64,000 bases of DNA from Sporomusa malonica. GTDB taxonomy: Bacteria > Bacillota > Negativicutes > Sporomusales > Sporomusaceae. Below are positions 25,547-34,950 of this stretch, piece after piece; positions within the stretch are counted from its first letter, which is position 1, and each line of letters starts with the position of its first letter. The notes beneath the pieces were generated by a model. The model was not told where the DNA came from and made no database searches. It saw only the letters and a program-made list of their open reading frames with translations. The stretch lies in assembly GCF_041428715.1 (NCBI RefSeq), contig NZ_CP155572.1. The stretch is one strand, 5' to 3'. A program made the position numbers and the translations under genes.

Positions 25547-26542
25547 ATGGCAGAGCTTAGATGGAACCCTTTACTTTCAACCTGGACAATGGTTGCATCA
25601 AACAGACAAGCTAGGCCCCACCTGCCGAAAGACTGGTGTCCGTTTTGCCCCGGCTCAGGCAAAGTACCTGACAGCTATGAAGTATATAAATATAATAATG
25701 ATTTTCCTGCCCTAGCCTTGACCCCGGAAGAACCAGATTTGCTAAGCAGCGGACCGTATCAGGTTGCGCAAAACTACGGCAAATGCGAGGTTATCTTATA
25801 CTCGCCAGAGCATCATGCAACACTTCCGGCCTTGTCTGTTGATCATATAGAAAAATTAGTTGATTTGTTAGCACAGCGATATGCTGACTTGGCGAACGAT
25901 CCAAGGGTAAAGTATATTTTTCAGTTTGAAAACCGCGGGGAAGAAGTGGGGGTTACCATGCCACATCCCCATGGCCAAATCTACGCTTATCCGTTTATAC
26001 CGCAAAAAATCCAGGTCGAGCTTGACAGCTGCCAGAAATATTACGAGAGTAAGGGTAGTTGTTTACTTTGCGACATGAATAAGGAAGAAGACGATTTTAA
26101 GCAGCGTATTATTGCCGAAAACAGTAGCTTTTTAGCCTATTTACCCTTTTTTACCGACTATCCTTATGGTATATTCATTGTCAGCAAACAGCATAAAGGC
26201 AATATTACTCAATTTGACAGCCAGGAAAAACGGGATTTAGCCGAAATGCTAAAAAACATTACTGGCGCTTTTGACGCTTTGTTTAACAAACTATTCCCGT
26301 ACATGATGTGTTTTCATCAGACACCGGTAAATTCTGAGGAATATGCTGAAGCTGATGACTATTATCACTTCCATATCGAGTTCTACCCTCCGCTCAGGGA
26401 GGCCAACAAAATTAAGTTTTATGCTTCGTCAGAAATGGGAGCGTGGGCGGCTTGTAATCCCATGGCGGTAGAGCAGACGGCAGTAACCCTTAAGGAAGCC
26501 TATTCCCGCTTTGTGAGCACAAAGGAGGAGCCCGGTGAGTGA
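25547..26542 (+). CDS. galT: Galactose-1-phosphate uridylyltransferase
   Basis: A 331-residue HIT-superfamily enzyme of the Leloir pathway, exchanging UMP between UDP-glucose and galactose-1-phosphate. The N-terminal RWNPLLSTW is typical, CPFC (31-34) is the zinc pair, FENRGEEVGVTMPHPHGQ carries the nucleophilic His near 142, and a second half has DYYHFHIEFYPP. Full length. Start ATG follows TTGGAGGAG. First gene of galT-galK-galM-like-galE-ROK. Confidence 0.95.
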   Translation: MAELRWNPLLSTWTMVASNRQARPHLPKDWCPFCPGSGKVPDSYEVYKYNNDFPALALTPEEPDLLSSGPYQVAQNYGKCEVILYSPEHHATLPALSVDHIEKLVDLLAQRYADLANDPRVKYIFQFENRGEEVGVTMPHPHGQIYAYPFIPQKIQVELDSCQKYYESKGSCLLCDMNKEEDDFKQRIIAENSSFLAYLPFFTDYPYGIFIVSKQHKGNITQFDSQEKRDLAEMLKNITGAFDALFNKLFPYMMCFHQTPVNSEEYAEADDYYHFHIEFYPPLREANKIKFYASSEMGAWAACNPMAVEQTAVTLKEAYSRFVSTKEEPGE

Positions 26543-27705
26543 AGATGATTAATACCCTAAAAATAGAATTTGCGCAGGCCTATGGGGCTGAGGGGCAGCC
26601 GGTGCAGTACTTTTTTTCACCAGGCCGGGTTAATCTGATTGGTGAACATATTGATTATAATGGCGGTTATGTTTTTCCGGCAGCGCTGACGCTCGGCATT
26701 TATGGTGCTATTAGGCTGCGGCAGGATAATCTGATTGTTCTCAAGTCGCTAAATGCCATGCCGGTAGTAACTGTTGACTTAAATAAGCCAATTGAAAACC
26801 AGTCTGCAGACGGCTGGGCTAACTATCCCAAAGGTGTTATCAAGTATCTTTTAGACAGTGGTTATTCACTTAAAGGTTGCGATATCCTGTTTTTGGGCAA
26901 TCTGCCAGATGGTACTGGACTATCTTCATCAGCCGCCTTACTGGTGCTGACAGCCTTTATGCTTCGTACCGTGAACAGTGACACTGCCATTGACAAGGTT
27001 GAACTGGCTAAATTCGCTCAAAAGGTAGAAAACCAGTTTATCGGGGTTAACTGCGGAATCATGGATCAGTTTGCGGTTGCTATGGGGCAAAAGGATTGTG
27101 CCATACTGCTTGACTGTGAGACACTACAGTATAAATACATCCCGTTCGCCCTTAAAGAGTATAGTCTTGTCATTATGAATACCAACAAAAAACGTGAACT
27201 CTCTGAATCCAAATATAATGAGCGCCGCAATGAGTGCGAACAGGCTCTGGCTGTAATTCGGCGCTACACTCCTGCCGCCAATCTCTGTCAAGCTACCCTG
27301 GCTAATGTGGAAGACTATCTTACTGATGACATTTTGCGTAGACGGGCCAGGCATATTGTGTCAGAAAACATTCGGGTTCAAACGGCTGTCAAGCTGCTGG
27401 AGCAAGGTGATATTAACGGTTTTGCTCAATTGATGACTGCGTCGCATATGTCGCTGAAAGATGACTATGAAGTGAGTGGGCAGGAACTTGATGCCATGGT
27501 TGACAGCGCTCATAGAGCATCAGGGTGTATCGGCGCGCGAATGACTGGTGCAGGCTTTGGTGGTTGTGCCATTGCCCTGGTTCAAACAGATAAATTGGAA
27601 GAGTTTACTTCAGTGGTAGCTGCCGAGTATAAAACAAGCACTGGGCGGACTGCTGCGGTTTACGTGGCAGGTATTGCCAATGGCGTTAGCCTGCTTAAGG
27701 GGTAA
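26539..27705 (+). CDS. galK: Galactokinase
   Basis: A 388-residue GHMP kinase phosphorylating galactose at C1. The galactokinase signature FSPGRVNLIGEHIDYNGG is near residues 27-44, the ATP-binding LPDGTGLSSSAAL near 122-134, the catalytic Asp in NCGIMDQFAV, and the third motif TGAGFGGCAI near 335. GTG at 26539 overlaps the galT stop by four bases and is 8 bases from AAAGGAGGAG; ATG at 26545 is an alternative start. Confidence 0.95.
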   Translation: MKMINTLKIEFAQAYGAEGQPVQYFFSPGRVNLIGEHIDYNGGYVFPAALTLGIYGAIRLRQDNLIVLKSLNAMPVVTVDLNKPIENQSADGWANYPKGVIKYLLDSGYSLKGCDILFLGNLPDGTGLSSSAALLVLTAFMLRTVNSDTAIDKVELAKFAQKVENQFIGVNCGIMDQFAVAMGQKDCAILLDCETLQYKYIPFALKEYSLVIMNTNKKRELSESKYNERRNECEQALAVIRRYTPAANLCQATLANVEDYLTDDILRRRARHIVSENIRVQTAVKLLEQGDINGFAQLMTASHMSLKDDYEVSGQELDAMVDSAHRASGCIGARMTGAGFGGCAIALVQTDKLEEFTSVVAAEYKTSTGRTAAVYVAGIANGVSLLKG

Positions 27706-27707
27706 GA

Positions 27708-28649
27708 ATGTGTATTCAGATTAAAGTCTATAAAGGGCTTGACGCGGTAACCATTGAGAACGAGGCACTTAAACTCATTGTCCTGCCTCAGCTGGGTGCA
27801 AAAATCGCTTCCTTAATATATAAGCCACAGAATTTTGAGATATTCTTTCAACCGGTTGATGGTATTTTTCGCTTAAGTAAGCATGGCGAACCTTTTGCCG
27901 ACTATGATACTGCTGGAGCCGATGAAATGTTTCCTACCATTGATACCTGTCTATATCCCTATGATGGGTATAGTGGTAAGCAGCTACCTGACCATGGGGA
28001 TCTTTGGAGCATACCCTGGAATGTAACATTGGTAGATCAGCGGCTATTATCACAAGTTAAAGGGCGGTCCTTGCCTTACGAATTTAACAGGACCATTACT
28101 TTGGAAAAAAGCAGTGTACGCCTGGACTACCGCGTGATAAATACAGGAGATAAACCACTTTACGGTATATGGGCATTTCATGGGCTGGTTGCCTGTGATG
28201 AACGTACGAAAATTATTTTGCCTGAAACAGATAGTATAATTAATGTTCATAACAGCACCTTATTAGGTGCTGCAGGTACTAAACATAGCTTCCCAATGAC
28301 TACCAGTACAAACGGCAGCAGCTGCCGTATTGACCGAGTGAAGCCTAAGTCTGCTAATGATACTGAGAAGATCTATGTTGACGGCAGGGTAAGGCAAGGT
28401 CAAGCAGCTTTAACGCTAAATAATAACAAGCTTTGTTACATGTTGGTTTTTCCCAAGGAGAAGGTCCCATATCTTGGTATTTGGATAAACCAGGGGGGCT
28501 TTAAAGGGGAGTATAACTGTGCACTTGAACCGGCTACCGGTTATTACGATTCGCTTGAGGTCGCTCATAGACTGAATACACTAGAGCTGCTAGCTCCTGG
28601 TGATGTATTAGAATGGTATCTGACTATTAATTTGGAGGCTTTGCCATGA
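27708..28649 (+). CDS. Aldose 1-epimerase (mutarotase)-like protein
   Basis: A 313-residue galactose-mutarotase-like beta-sandwich protein. Visible family features are the N-terminal LPQLGAKIASLIYKP, the DHGDLWSIPW region, and the C-terminal GIWINQGGFKGEYNCALEPATGYYDS with the conserved Glu. It probably interconverts alpha- and beta-galactose, supplying galactokinase, though it is more divergent than classical GalM. It starts 2 bases after galK and overlaps galE by four bases. Confidence 0.85.
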   Translation: MCIQIKVYKGLDAVTIENEALKLIVLPQLGAKIASLIYKPQNFEIFFQPVDGIFRLSKHGEPFADYDTAGADEMFPTIDTCLYPYDGYSGKQLPDHGDLWSIPWNVTLVDQRLLSQVKGRSLPYEFNRTITLEKSSVRLDYRVINTGDKPLYGIWAFHGLVACDERTKIILPETDSIINVHNSTLLGAAGTKHSFPMTTSTNGSSCRIDRVKPKSANDTEKIYVDGRVRQGQAALTLNNNKLCYMLVFPKEKVPYLGIWINQGGFKGEYNCALEPATGYYDSLEVAHRLNTLELLAPGDVLEWYLTINLEALP

Positions 28650-29632
28650 ATATTTTAGTAACTGGCGGTGCGGGCTATATAGGCTCGCATACGGTGCGAT
28701 TATTGGAAAAGACAGGCGGTAAAGTAGTAGTATACGACAATCTGGTTACAGGTCACCGGAATGCTGTAAAGAGCAGCATATTTGTTGAAGGCGACATTTT
28801 TGATAGTACTTTGCTTGCCGACACCATTAGGCGTTATGATATTAGTTCTGTTGTTCATTTTGCGGCCTATAGCCTGGTGGGTGTTTCGATGATCAAGCCT
28901 CAGGACTACTACCATAATAATGTCGTTGGAACGTTGAATCTCCTAGATGTTATGTTGGCAAACGGTGTTAATAAGCTGGTGTTTTCGTCAACGGCGGCTG
29001 TGTATGGTGAACCTGAAACCTCACCCATCACAGAAAATGTGCTGAAAAACCCGACTAACGTTTATGGCCGGACCAAGCTTATTATGGAAAACGCTATGGC
29101 CGATTATTCACGTAGTTATGGTCTTAAATACATTGCTCTGCGCTATTTTAATGCGTGCGGCGCTGATGCAGCCGGTGACATTGGTGAAGATCACCAGCCG
29201 GAAACACACTTAATCCCGCTGATTCTCAAGGCTTGTCTGGGAAAAACTGATACACTTAAGATTTTTGGCGATGATTATCCTACCAAGGATGGTACCTGCG
29301 TGCGGGATTACATCCACGTGAACGATTTAGGTCAAGCCCATGTGCTAGCTCTAAAGGCCCTGTATAACGGTCACGAATCTGACGTATATAATCTTGGTAA
29401 TGGCAGCGGCTTCACTGTTAAAGAAATTATCGAGGCAGCAGAAGCGGTAACCGGCTTAACAGCTCCTAAAGAAATAGCCCCCCGGCGGGCTGGAGATCCT
29501 GCTGTACTAGTTGCCAGTTCGGATAAAATCCGTCAGGATTTGGGCTGGCAAAGTGAATACACTGACATTAAAAATATAATCGACACCGCTTGCCACTGGC
29601 ATAAGAAAAATCCTGACGGATTTGCCGGTTGA
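28646..29632 (+). CDS. galE: UDP-glucose 4-epimerase
   Basis: A 328-residue short-chain dehydrogenase-type epimerase interconverting UDP-galactose and UDP-glucose. It shows the NAD-binding VTGGAGYIGSHT at 5-16, the catalytic Ser of FSSTAAVYG, the YGRTK (YxxxK) motif near 145, and ALRYFNACGAD. Full length. ATG overlaps the mutarotase-like stop (ATGA), showing tight coupling within the gal operon. Confidence 0.95.
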   Translation: MNILVTGGAGYIGSHTVRLLEKTGGKVVVYDNLVTGHRNAVKSSIFVEGDIFDSTLLADTIRRYDISSVVHFAAYSLVGVSMIKPQDYYHNNVVGTLNLLDVMLANGVNKLVFSSTAAVYGEPETSPITENVLKNPTNVYGRTKLIMENAMADYSRSYGLKYIALRYFNACGADAAGDIGEDHQPETHLIPLILKACLGKTDTLKIFGDDYPTKDGTCVRDYIHVNDLGQAHVLALKALYNGHESDVYNLGNGSGFTVKEIIEAAEAVTGLTAPKEIAPRRAGDPAVLVASSDKIRQDLGWQSEYTDIKNIIDTACHWHKKNPDGFAG

Positions 29633-30825
29633 TGAAAAATATGTCTGTACAGAGCCCCAATGATGGGCAAATCTTGAACATAATCAGGCGGAATGGGCCG
29701 TTATCCAGGGCTGATATTGCCAGACTAACAGGGCTGACTCCTCCTACCGTAACTAATATTACCAATAAACTATTGGAAGCCGGGCTTGTCAGTGACTATA
29801 TGATAGGTGCATCAAGAGGTGGGCGGCGTCCGCTGCTTTTAAAGATTAATCCAGCTGCCGGGCAGGTAATCATTATTCATATTCGTTCATTTAAAATGAT
29901 TGGTTATGTAGTTGATACAGCTTATAACGTGCATTTTGAGCAGACAGTCAGTATCAGAGGCCTGAGTCATGAGGCTGTACTTGAGCAAATACTGGAAGTG
30001 ATTGATCAGTGCCGCAAGGCAGCCACTACTCCCCCATTGGCAGTCGGGGTTGTTATACGTGGTCCGGTCAGGACGCAAGAGGGTATCTCGGTATTTGCGC
30101 CCAATATTGGCTGGAAGAACGTACCACTAAAATATATTATTGAAGAAAAGACGCGGCTGCCCGCCTTTATCGAGAACGATTCTCATGTCCTGGCCTACGG
30201 CGAATATTATTTTGGGGTAGCTAAAGATGCGAACAACATGGTTTTGCTCAAAGTCGGCCATGGTATTGGCGGGGGTATTATGTTTAACGGTTCCCTCTAC
30301 CGGGGTGTTAATGGCAGTGCCGGAGAAGTTGGCCATACTGTTATTGATATTGCTGGCCGGCTGTGCAGTTGTGGTAATTTTGGCTGCATGGAGGCCATGG
30401 CTTCAGAGACGGCATTGACAGATCTGGTGGTAGATGCCATACGATGCGGGCAGACATCGCTAATTGTAGATATGGTGAACGGTGATTTGGATGCGGTCAC
30501 TCCAGAAAATATCTACTTTGCCGCTGATTTAGGCGACGATTTGGCGATAGGTATGCTTAGTCGTGTTGCCGGTTATCTGGGTATTGGCATTGCTAATTTA
30601 GTCAATGTTTTTAATCCCGAGCTTGTGGTTATTGGCGGTGGATTAGCCAAAGCGAGCCAATATATCGAAAAGACCGTTTGGGACACTGTAGCCTGCAAAT
30701 CGTTTGAGAGTTGCAGCAGTGTGCTTGAAATAAAATATTCTACCCAAACAAGTGAAAACACCATGAAGGGTGCAGCCGATATGGTATTCTCAGAACTAGT
30801 CGGGAAGATCACCGGTCTTAGCTAG
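29632..30825 (+). CDS. ROK-family transcriptional regulator
   Basis: About 397 residues: an N-terminal winged helix (ILNIIRRNGPLSRADIARLTGLTPPTVTNI) followed by a ROK sugar-kinase-like domain. The latter has the glucose-binding ENDSHVLAYGEYYFG region, GHGIGGGIM, EVGHT and the ROK zinc site CSCGNFGCMEA. It is last in the gal operon, overlapping the galE stop (TGATG), and just upstream of mglBAC, so it is the likely repressor of galactose uptake and use. TTG three bases earlier is an alternative start. Confidence 0.9.
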   Translation: MKNMSVQSPNDGQILNIIRRNGPLSRADIARLTGLTPPTVTNITNKLLEAGLVSDYMIGASRGGRRPLLLKINPAAGQVIIIHIRSFKMIGYVVDTAYNVHFEQTVSIRGLSHEAVLEQILEVIDQCRKAATTPPLAVGVVIRGPVRTQEGISVFAPNIGWKNVPLKYIIEEKTRLPAFIENDSHVLAYGEYYFGVAKDANNMVLLKVGHGIGGGIMFNGSLYRGVNGSAGEVGHTVIDIAGRLCSCGNFGCMEAMASETALTDLVVDAIRCGQTSLIVDMVNGDLDAVTPENIYFAADLGDDLAIGMLSRVAGYLGIGIANLVNVFNPELVVIGGGLAKASQYIEKTVWDTVACKSFESCSSVLEIKYSTQTSENTMKGAADMVFSELVGKITGLS

Positions 30826-30832
30826 TCCTGTT

Positions 30833-30914
30833 AGAAAGTATAACTTTCCGTCTGGATAAGGGCAACATCGGCTTCCGCTTTCGCCAAGGCTCGGCGCAAG
30901 CCGTGTTTTCTTTA
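30833..30914 (+). repeat. Structured repeat R2, copy A
   Basis: An 82-base element found three times here (also 40291-40372 inverted and 63015-63097). It contains an AAAGT-ATA-ACTTT hairpin, the core TCTGGATAAGGGCAAC, and a second hairpin bounded by CGGCTT and AAGCCG. It ends TTTTCTTT and carries no credible coding sequence. Located between the ROK gene and the mgl promoter, where it could also act as terminator. Confidence 0.8.
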
Positions 30915-30934
30915 GAGGTCTTGTCAGAAATGTA

Positions 30935-30962
30935 TTGACAGAATCTTTTGGTAGTTATACTA
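30935..30962 (+). promoter_or_regulatory. Promoter of the mgl operon
   Basis: TTGACA at 30935-30940, 16-base spacer and TATACT at 30957-30962 (a TATAAT begins at 30961). It implies a leader of about 150 bases before mglB, in which no clear riboswitch was recognised. Confidence 0.7.
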
Positions 30963-31116
30963 TAATGCTGGGGAATTGCATATATTTGGTGTAAATGGTA
31001 AATATTATAAATTTCCATAAGGCGAATTTTAGTACTGCGATTGTAGAGTAGGGATAACTGGCTGATATCGCTACTTTATAATAGATCTGATCCAAAAAAA
31101 ATAAGGGGGTTTTTTA

Positions 31117-32151
31117 GTGAAAAGGTACATGAAAGGGCTCATCGTTTCCACATTGCTTGCAAGTCTGATGGTAGCTGGCTGCGGCGGCTCGCAGCAAGCT
31201 GCTCCGGCGGGGGACAAGGCTAAATCCGTTATTGGCGTAGCTATTTACAAATTTGACGATACCTTTATGACTGGTGTTCGTAACGCCATTTCCAAAGCGG
31301 CAGAAGGTAAAGCACAAGTTGACATTGTTGACAGCCAAAACTCTCAGCCGACCCAAAATGACAAGGTAGACCTTTTCGTTACCAAGAAAGTAAATGCGCT
31401 TGCCATTAACCCTGTTGACCGTACAGCTGCCAGCGTAATTATTGATAAAGCTAAAAAAGCAAATACTCCTGTTGTTTTCTTCAATCGCGAACCGTTGCCG
31501 GAAGATATGAAGAAATGGGACAAAGTATACTATGTAGGCGCTAAAGCAGAGGAATCAGGTACTATCTCGGGCAAGCTTATTGTTGATTACTGGAAAGCAC
31601 ATCCTGAAATGGACAAAAATAAAGACGGAGTACTGCAGTATGTTATGTTGAAAGGCGAGCCTGGCCATCAGGATGCTGAACTTCGCACTAAGTTCTCAGT
31701 AAAAGCTGTTGAAGATGCTGGCATCAAGGTTCAAAAAGTTGCTGAAGATACCGGTATGTGGGATCGTGTAAAGGGTCAGGAAAAAATGGCCGCATTCCTT
31801 GCTGCCAATGGCGACAAAATTGAAGCCGTATTTGCTAACAATGACGATATGGCCCTAGGCGCTATCGAAGCCCTTAAAGCAAAAGGATACTTTAAGGATG
31901 GCAAATTTATGCCTGTTGTCGGTGTAGACGCTACTGCCCCAGCCCTTAAAGCTCTTGAAGACGGCACACTCTTGGGTACTGTTCTTAACGATGCCAACAA
32001 TCAAGGTAAAGCTACCTTCAATATCGCCCATGTATTGGCTCAAGGCCAAACTCCAAGTAAAGACAACACCGGCTTTGATATTGTTGATGGTAAGTATGTT
32101 TGGGTTGCTTATAAGAAAATCACTAAAGAAAACGCTAACGAAGCCAAATAA
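31117..32151 (+). CDS. mglB: Galactose/methyl-galactoside ABC transporter substrate-binding lipoprotein
   Basis: A 344-residue sugar-binding protein of the periplasmic-binding type I fold. The signal peptide ends in a lipobox LMVAGC, so it should be lipid-anchored at Cys21. The mature part has IYKFDDTFM, the Asn/Asp sugar-contact region FNREPLPED, FANNDDMALGAIEAL and VVGVDATAPAL, as in galactose/glucose-binding proteins. The start is GTG after ATAAGGGGG. First gene of mglBAC next to the gal operon. Confidence 0.93.
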   Translation: MKRYMKGLIVSTLLASLMVAGCGGSQQAAPAGDKAKSVIGVAIYKFDDTFMTGVRNAISKAAEGKAQVDIVDSQNSQPTQNDKVDLFVTKKVNALAINPVDRTAASVIIDKAKKANTPVVFFNREPLPEDMKKWDKVYYVGAKAEESGTISGKLIVDYWKAHPEMDKNKDGVLQYVMLKGEPGHQDAELRTKFSVKAVEDAGIKVQKVAEDTGMWDRVKGQEKMAAFLAANGDKIEAVFANNDDMALGAIEALKAKGYFKDGKFMPVVGVDATAPALKALEDGTLLGTVLNDANNQGKATFNIAHVLAQGQTPSKDNTGFDIVDGKYVWVAYKKITKENANEAK

Positions 32152-32168
32152 TTGTCTTGCTGCAACAC

Positions 32169-32200
32169 GGGGGCAAGGTGTATTTGCCTTGCCCCCTTAA
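32169..32200 (+). terminator. Intra-operon hairpin between mglB and mglA
   Basis: GGGGGCAAGG/CCTTGCCCCC stem with an 8-base loop and a short TTAATTAATTT tail. Such hairpins commonly keep binding-protein expression above that of the membrane parts. Confidence 0.75.
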
Positions 32201-32240
32201 TTAATTTAAGTAAACAAGCCATGGGAAGAGAGGCGCTATA

Positions 32241-33758
32241 ATGACCGAGACTCCGGTTTTACTCGAAATGAATAACATCTCGAAAGAATTTCCCGGCGTA
32301 AAAGCGCTTGACGATGTTACACTAAAGGTGCAGGCCGGTAAGGTACATGCCCTTATGGGGGAAAATGGTGCAGGCAAATCGACATTGATGAAATGCCTAT
32401 TCGGGATTTACAAACCTGACTCTGGCGAGATATTCCTGAATGGTAAAAAAGTAGATATTAATAGCTCTAAAGATGCACTTAATAATGGGATTTCTATGAT
32501 CCACCAAGAATTACATCCGGTTCCGCACCGGAATGTCATGGAAAACATCTGGCTTGGGCGGTTTCCTGTAAAAGGGTTTGGACCGTTCCAGTTTATTGAT
32601 GAAACTAAGATGTTTAAGGATACTGAGGCACTCTTCAAAGAACTTGAAATGGATATAAAGCCGACAGCACTTGTTGGCAGCATGTCTGTCTCCAAAATCC
32701 AGTCAATTGAAATTGCAAAAGCCGTCTCCTTTAACGCGAAAGTCATTGTAATGGATGAGCCTACATCGTCTCTGACCGGAAATGAAGTAGAGCAGTTGTT
32801 TAAAATCATTCGTGACTTGCAGAAAAGAGGAGTAGCGATTATTTATATATCGCACAAAATGGAGGAAATCCTGGAAATATCGGATGAAGTAACCATTATG
32901 CGAGACGGAAAGAAAATCGGCACCTGGCCAGCCGTAGAATTGACCACTGACATGATTATTTCTAAAATGGTAGGCCGTGACCTTACACAGCGCTTTCCAG
33001 AACGAAGCAACGTGCCGGGGGAGGTAGTGCTAAAAGTAGAGGATGCTACTTCGCGGTTACCGAAATCTTTTAAAAATGTCAGTTTCGAATTAAAAAAAGG
33101 AGAAGTTCTTGGCGTAGGTGGATTGGTTGGTGCCCAGCGCACTGAACTGATCGAGGCACTGTTTGGGCTGCGCTCACTGGCTTCAGGCAGATTCCATATA
33201 AAAGGCAAAGAAGTAAAGATTAGATCTGCGGCTGATGCCAAGAAGTACAAAATGGCTTTGCTGACAGAAGAACGACGGGCCACGGGGATATTTCCGGTAT
33301 TATCTGTTTTAGAAAATACGGCTATCGCTAAGCAAGCCAAGTATGAAACACGATATTTTATGCTGAACGATGCTTGGCGGAAAAAAGATGCCATAGAAAG
33401 TATTGAAAAACTGCGGGTAAAAACTCCGTCAGTCAAAACATTGATCAAAAATCTGTCAGGCGGTAATCAGCAAAAAGTTTTGCTAGCCAGATGGCTATTA
33501 ACTGAACCTGAGATATTGCTTCTTGATGAGCCAACGCGCGGTATTGATGTTGGGGCAAAGTTTGAGATATATACCATCATTGCTGAGCTTGCAAAGCAGG
33601 GAAAAAGCATTATTATGATTACATCTGAAATGCCTGAGCTCTTAGGAATGTCTGACCGTATTATGGTTATGTGTGAAGGCCGGGTTACTGGTATTGTTGA
33701 CAGTAAGAATGCGACAGAAGAAGAAATCATGCGCCTCGCTACCCTGCGAATGGTATAA
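32241..33758 (+). CDS. mglA: Galactose/methyl-galactoside ABC transporter ATPase
   Basis: A 505-residue double ABC ATPase of the sugar-importer type. The first domain has GENGAGKST near 40 and VMDEPTSSL. The second has the family-typical degenerate Walker A GGLVGAQRTE and an intact signature NLSGGNQQKV with LLLDEPTRGIDVG. Works with MglC in the inner membrane to import sugar delivered by MglB. ATG follows GGGAAGAGAGG. Confidence 0.93.
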   Translation: MTETPVLLEMNNISKEFPGVKALDDVTLKVQAGKVHALMGENGAGKSTLMKCLFGIYKPDSGEIFLNGKKVDINSSKDALNNGISMIHQELHPVPHRNVMENIWLGRFPVKGFGPFQFIDETKMFKDTEALFKELEMDIKPTALVGSMSVSKIQSIEIAKAVSFNAKVIVMDEPTSSLTGNEVEQLFKIIRDLQKRGVAIIYISHKMEEILEISDEVTIMRDGKKIGTWPAVELTTDMIISKMVGRDLTQRFPERSNVPGEVVLKVEDATSRLPKSFKNVSFELKKGEVLGVGGLVGAQRTELIEALFGLRSLASGRFHIKGKEVKIRSAADAKKYKMALLTEERRATGIFPVLSVLENTAIAKQAKYETRYFMLNDAWRKKDAIESIEKLRVKTPSVKTLIKNLSGGNQQKVLLARWLLTEPEILLLDEPTRGIDVGAKFEIYTIIAELAKQGKSIIMITSEMPELLGMSDRIMVMCEGRVTGIVDSKNATEEEIMRLATLRMV

Positions 33759-33769
33759 ACAAGGAGGTT

Positions 33770-34789
33770 ATGGCAGTGAATTTTGATGCAAAAAAGATAC
33801 AAGACTTTTTTATGCAGAACGCTATCTATGTTGTGCTTTTTGTCCTGACGGTTGCCATTGCTGTGTACGACCCGCGCTTTCTATCAGTCACTACCATGCG
33901 CGATATTTTGCTCCAATCGTCTACTAGGGTAATTATTGCTCTAGGTGCAGCGTTTGTTTTGATTACCGGCGGTGTTGACCTGTCAACAGGCCGTGTTATT
34001 GGTTTAACAGCGGTACTGTCCGCCTCTATGCTGCAAGTAGCCGACTATTCACGCCGGTTTTATCCGGATATACCTGACCTGCCATTATGGCTGCCTATTT
34101 TGCTAGCCGTACTTGCAGGGCTTGTTGTCGGTGTAATTAACGGATTTATCGTTGCGAAGTTAAGTGTCCCGCCATTTATCGCTACATTAGGCACCATGGT
34201 TATTGTTTATGGAGTGAACTCTATTTACTTTGATATGAAGCCTAACGAGTCACAACCAATTGGCGGACTTCGTCCTGATTTCACTGAGATTGGTTCAGGA
34301 GCCTTAGGTACAGGGCCATACTCTATACCGTACATTGTTATTATAGCTATCTTAATATCTTTTATTGTTTGGGTTATATTTAACAAAACCAGATTGGGTA
34401 AAAATATGTATGCTATCGGTGGCAATGTGAATGCTGCTGTAGTATCTGGCATTAATGTTGGGCTTAACTTGCTTATTTTGTATTCAATTGCCGGTGCTCT
34501 ATACGGATTGGCTGGTGTTCTTGAAGCTGCACGTACTGGCGGCGCAACCAATAACTACGGCAACATGTACGAGCTTGATGCCATTGCGGCCTGTGTTGTC
34601 GGTGGCGTCTCAACTGCTGGTGGTATAGGTACAGTGCCTGGGATTCTGGCAGGTGTGCTCATCTTCGGGGTCATTAACTATGGATTGACTTTTATTGGTA
34701 TGAACCCGTATTGGCAGCTTATTATCAAAGGCTTAATCATCGTCGCTGCGGTAGCGTTTGATATCCGTAAATATTTGGCGAAGAAGTAA
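33770..34789 (+). CDS. mglC: Galactose/methyl-galactoside ABC transporter permease
   Basis: A 339-residue inner-membrane permease with eight to ten hydrophobic helices. Family motifs are ITGGVDLSTGRVIGLTAV near 65, the permease NGFIVAKLSVPPFIATLGTM near 130, and the cytoplasmic EAA-like loop ALYGLAGVLEAARTGGA. The start ATG follows AAGGAGG, 11 bases after mglA. It completes the mglBAC importer. Confidence 0.93.
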   Translation: MAVNFDAKKIQDFFMQNAIYVVLFVLTVAIAVYDPRFLSVTTMRDILLQSSTRVIIALGAAFVLITGGVDLSTGRVIGLTAVLSASMLQVADYSRRFYPDIPDLPLWLPILLAVLAGLVVGVINGFIVAKLSVPPFIATLGTMVIVYGVNSIYFDMKPNESQPIGGLRPDFTEIGSGALGTGPYSIPYIVIIAILISFIVWVIFNKTRLGKNMYAIGGNVNAAVVSGINVGLNLLILYSIAGALYGLAGVLEAARTGGATNNYGNMYELDAIAACVVGGVSTAGGIGTVPGILAGVLIFGVINYGLTFIGMNPYWQLIIKGLIIVAAVAFDIRKYLAKK

Positions 34790-34803
34790 ATAAGCAAAAA
34801 AAG

Positions 34804-34844
34804 AAACGCCTGATTTGCCATTTTGGCAAATCAGGCGTTTGACT
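34804..34844 (+). terminator. Terminator hairpin after mglC
   Basis: Perfect 17-base arms AAACGCCTGATTTGCCA/TGGCAAATCAGGCGTTT with a 3-base loop. The T tract is short on the plus strand but the A-rich left flank suits both directions. Confidence 0.75.
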
Positions 34845-34950
34845 GTCTAGTCTCCAATTTACATCTGATAGTTTTGTGTTATTATATAGTAGTGGATATA
34901 ATAACCAGGTGATATATCCAGCTTTTAAAGTCAAAAGGGGGAAGTTTTAC

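Noticed and set aside
30818..31018. Minus-strand open frame across repeat R2
   Set aside because: It shares its C-terminal residues with another frame at 62994-63176 only because both cross the same repeat; no start signal.
32241..33758. Degenerate second Walker A of MglA as an anomaly
   Set aside because: GLVGAQRTE in the second domain is normal for sugar-importer double ATPases.
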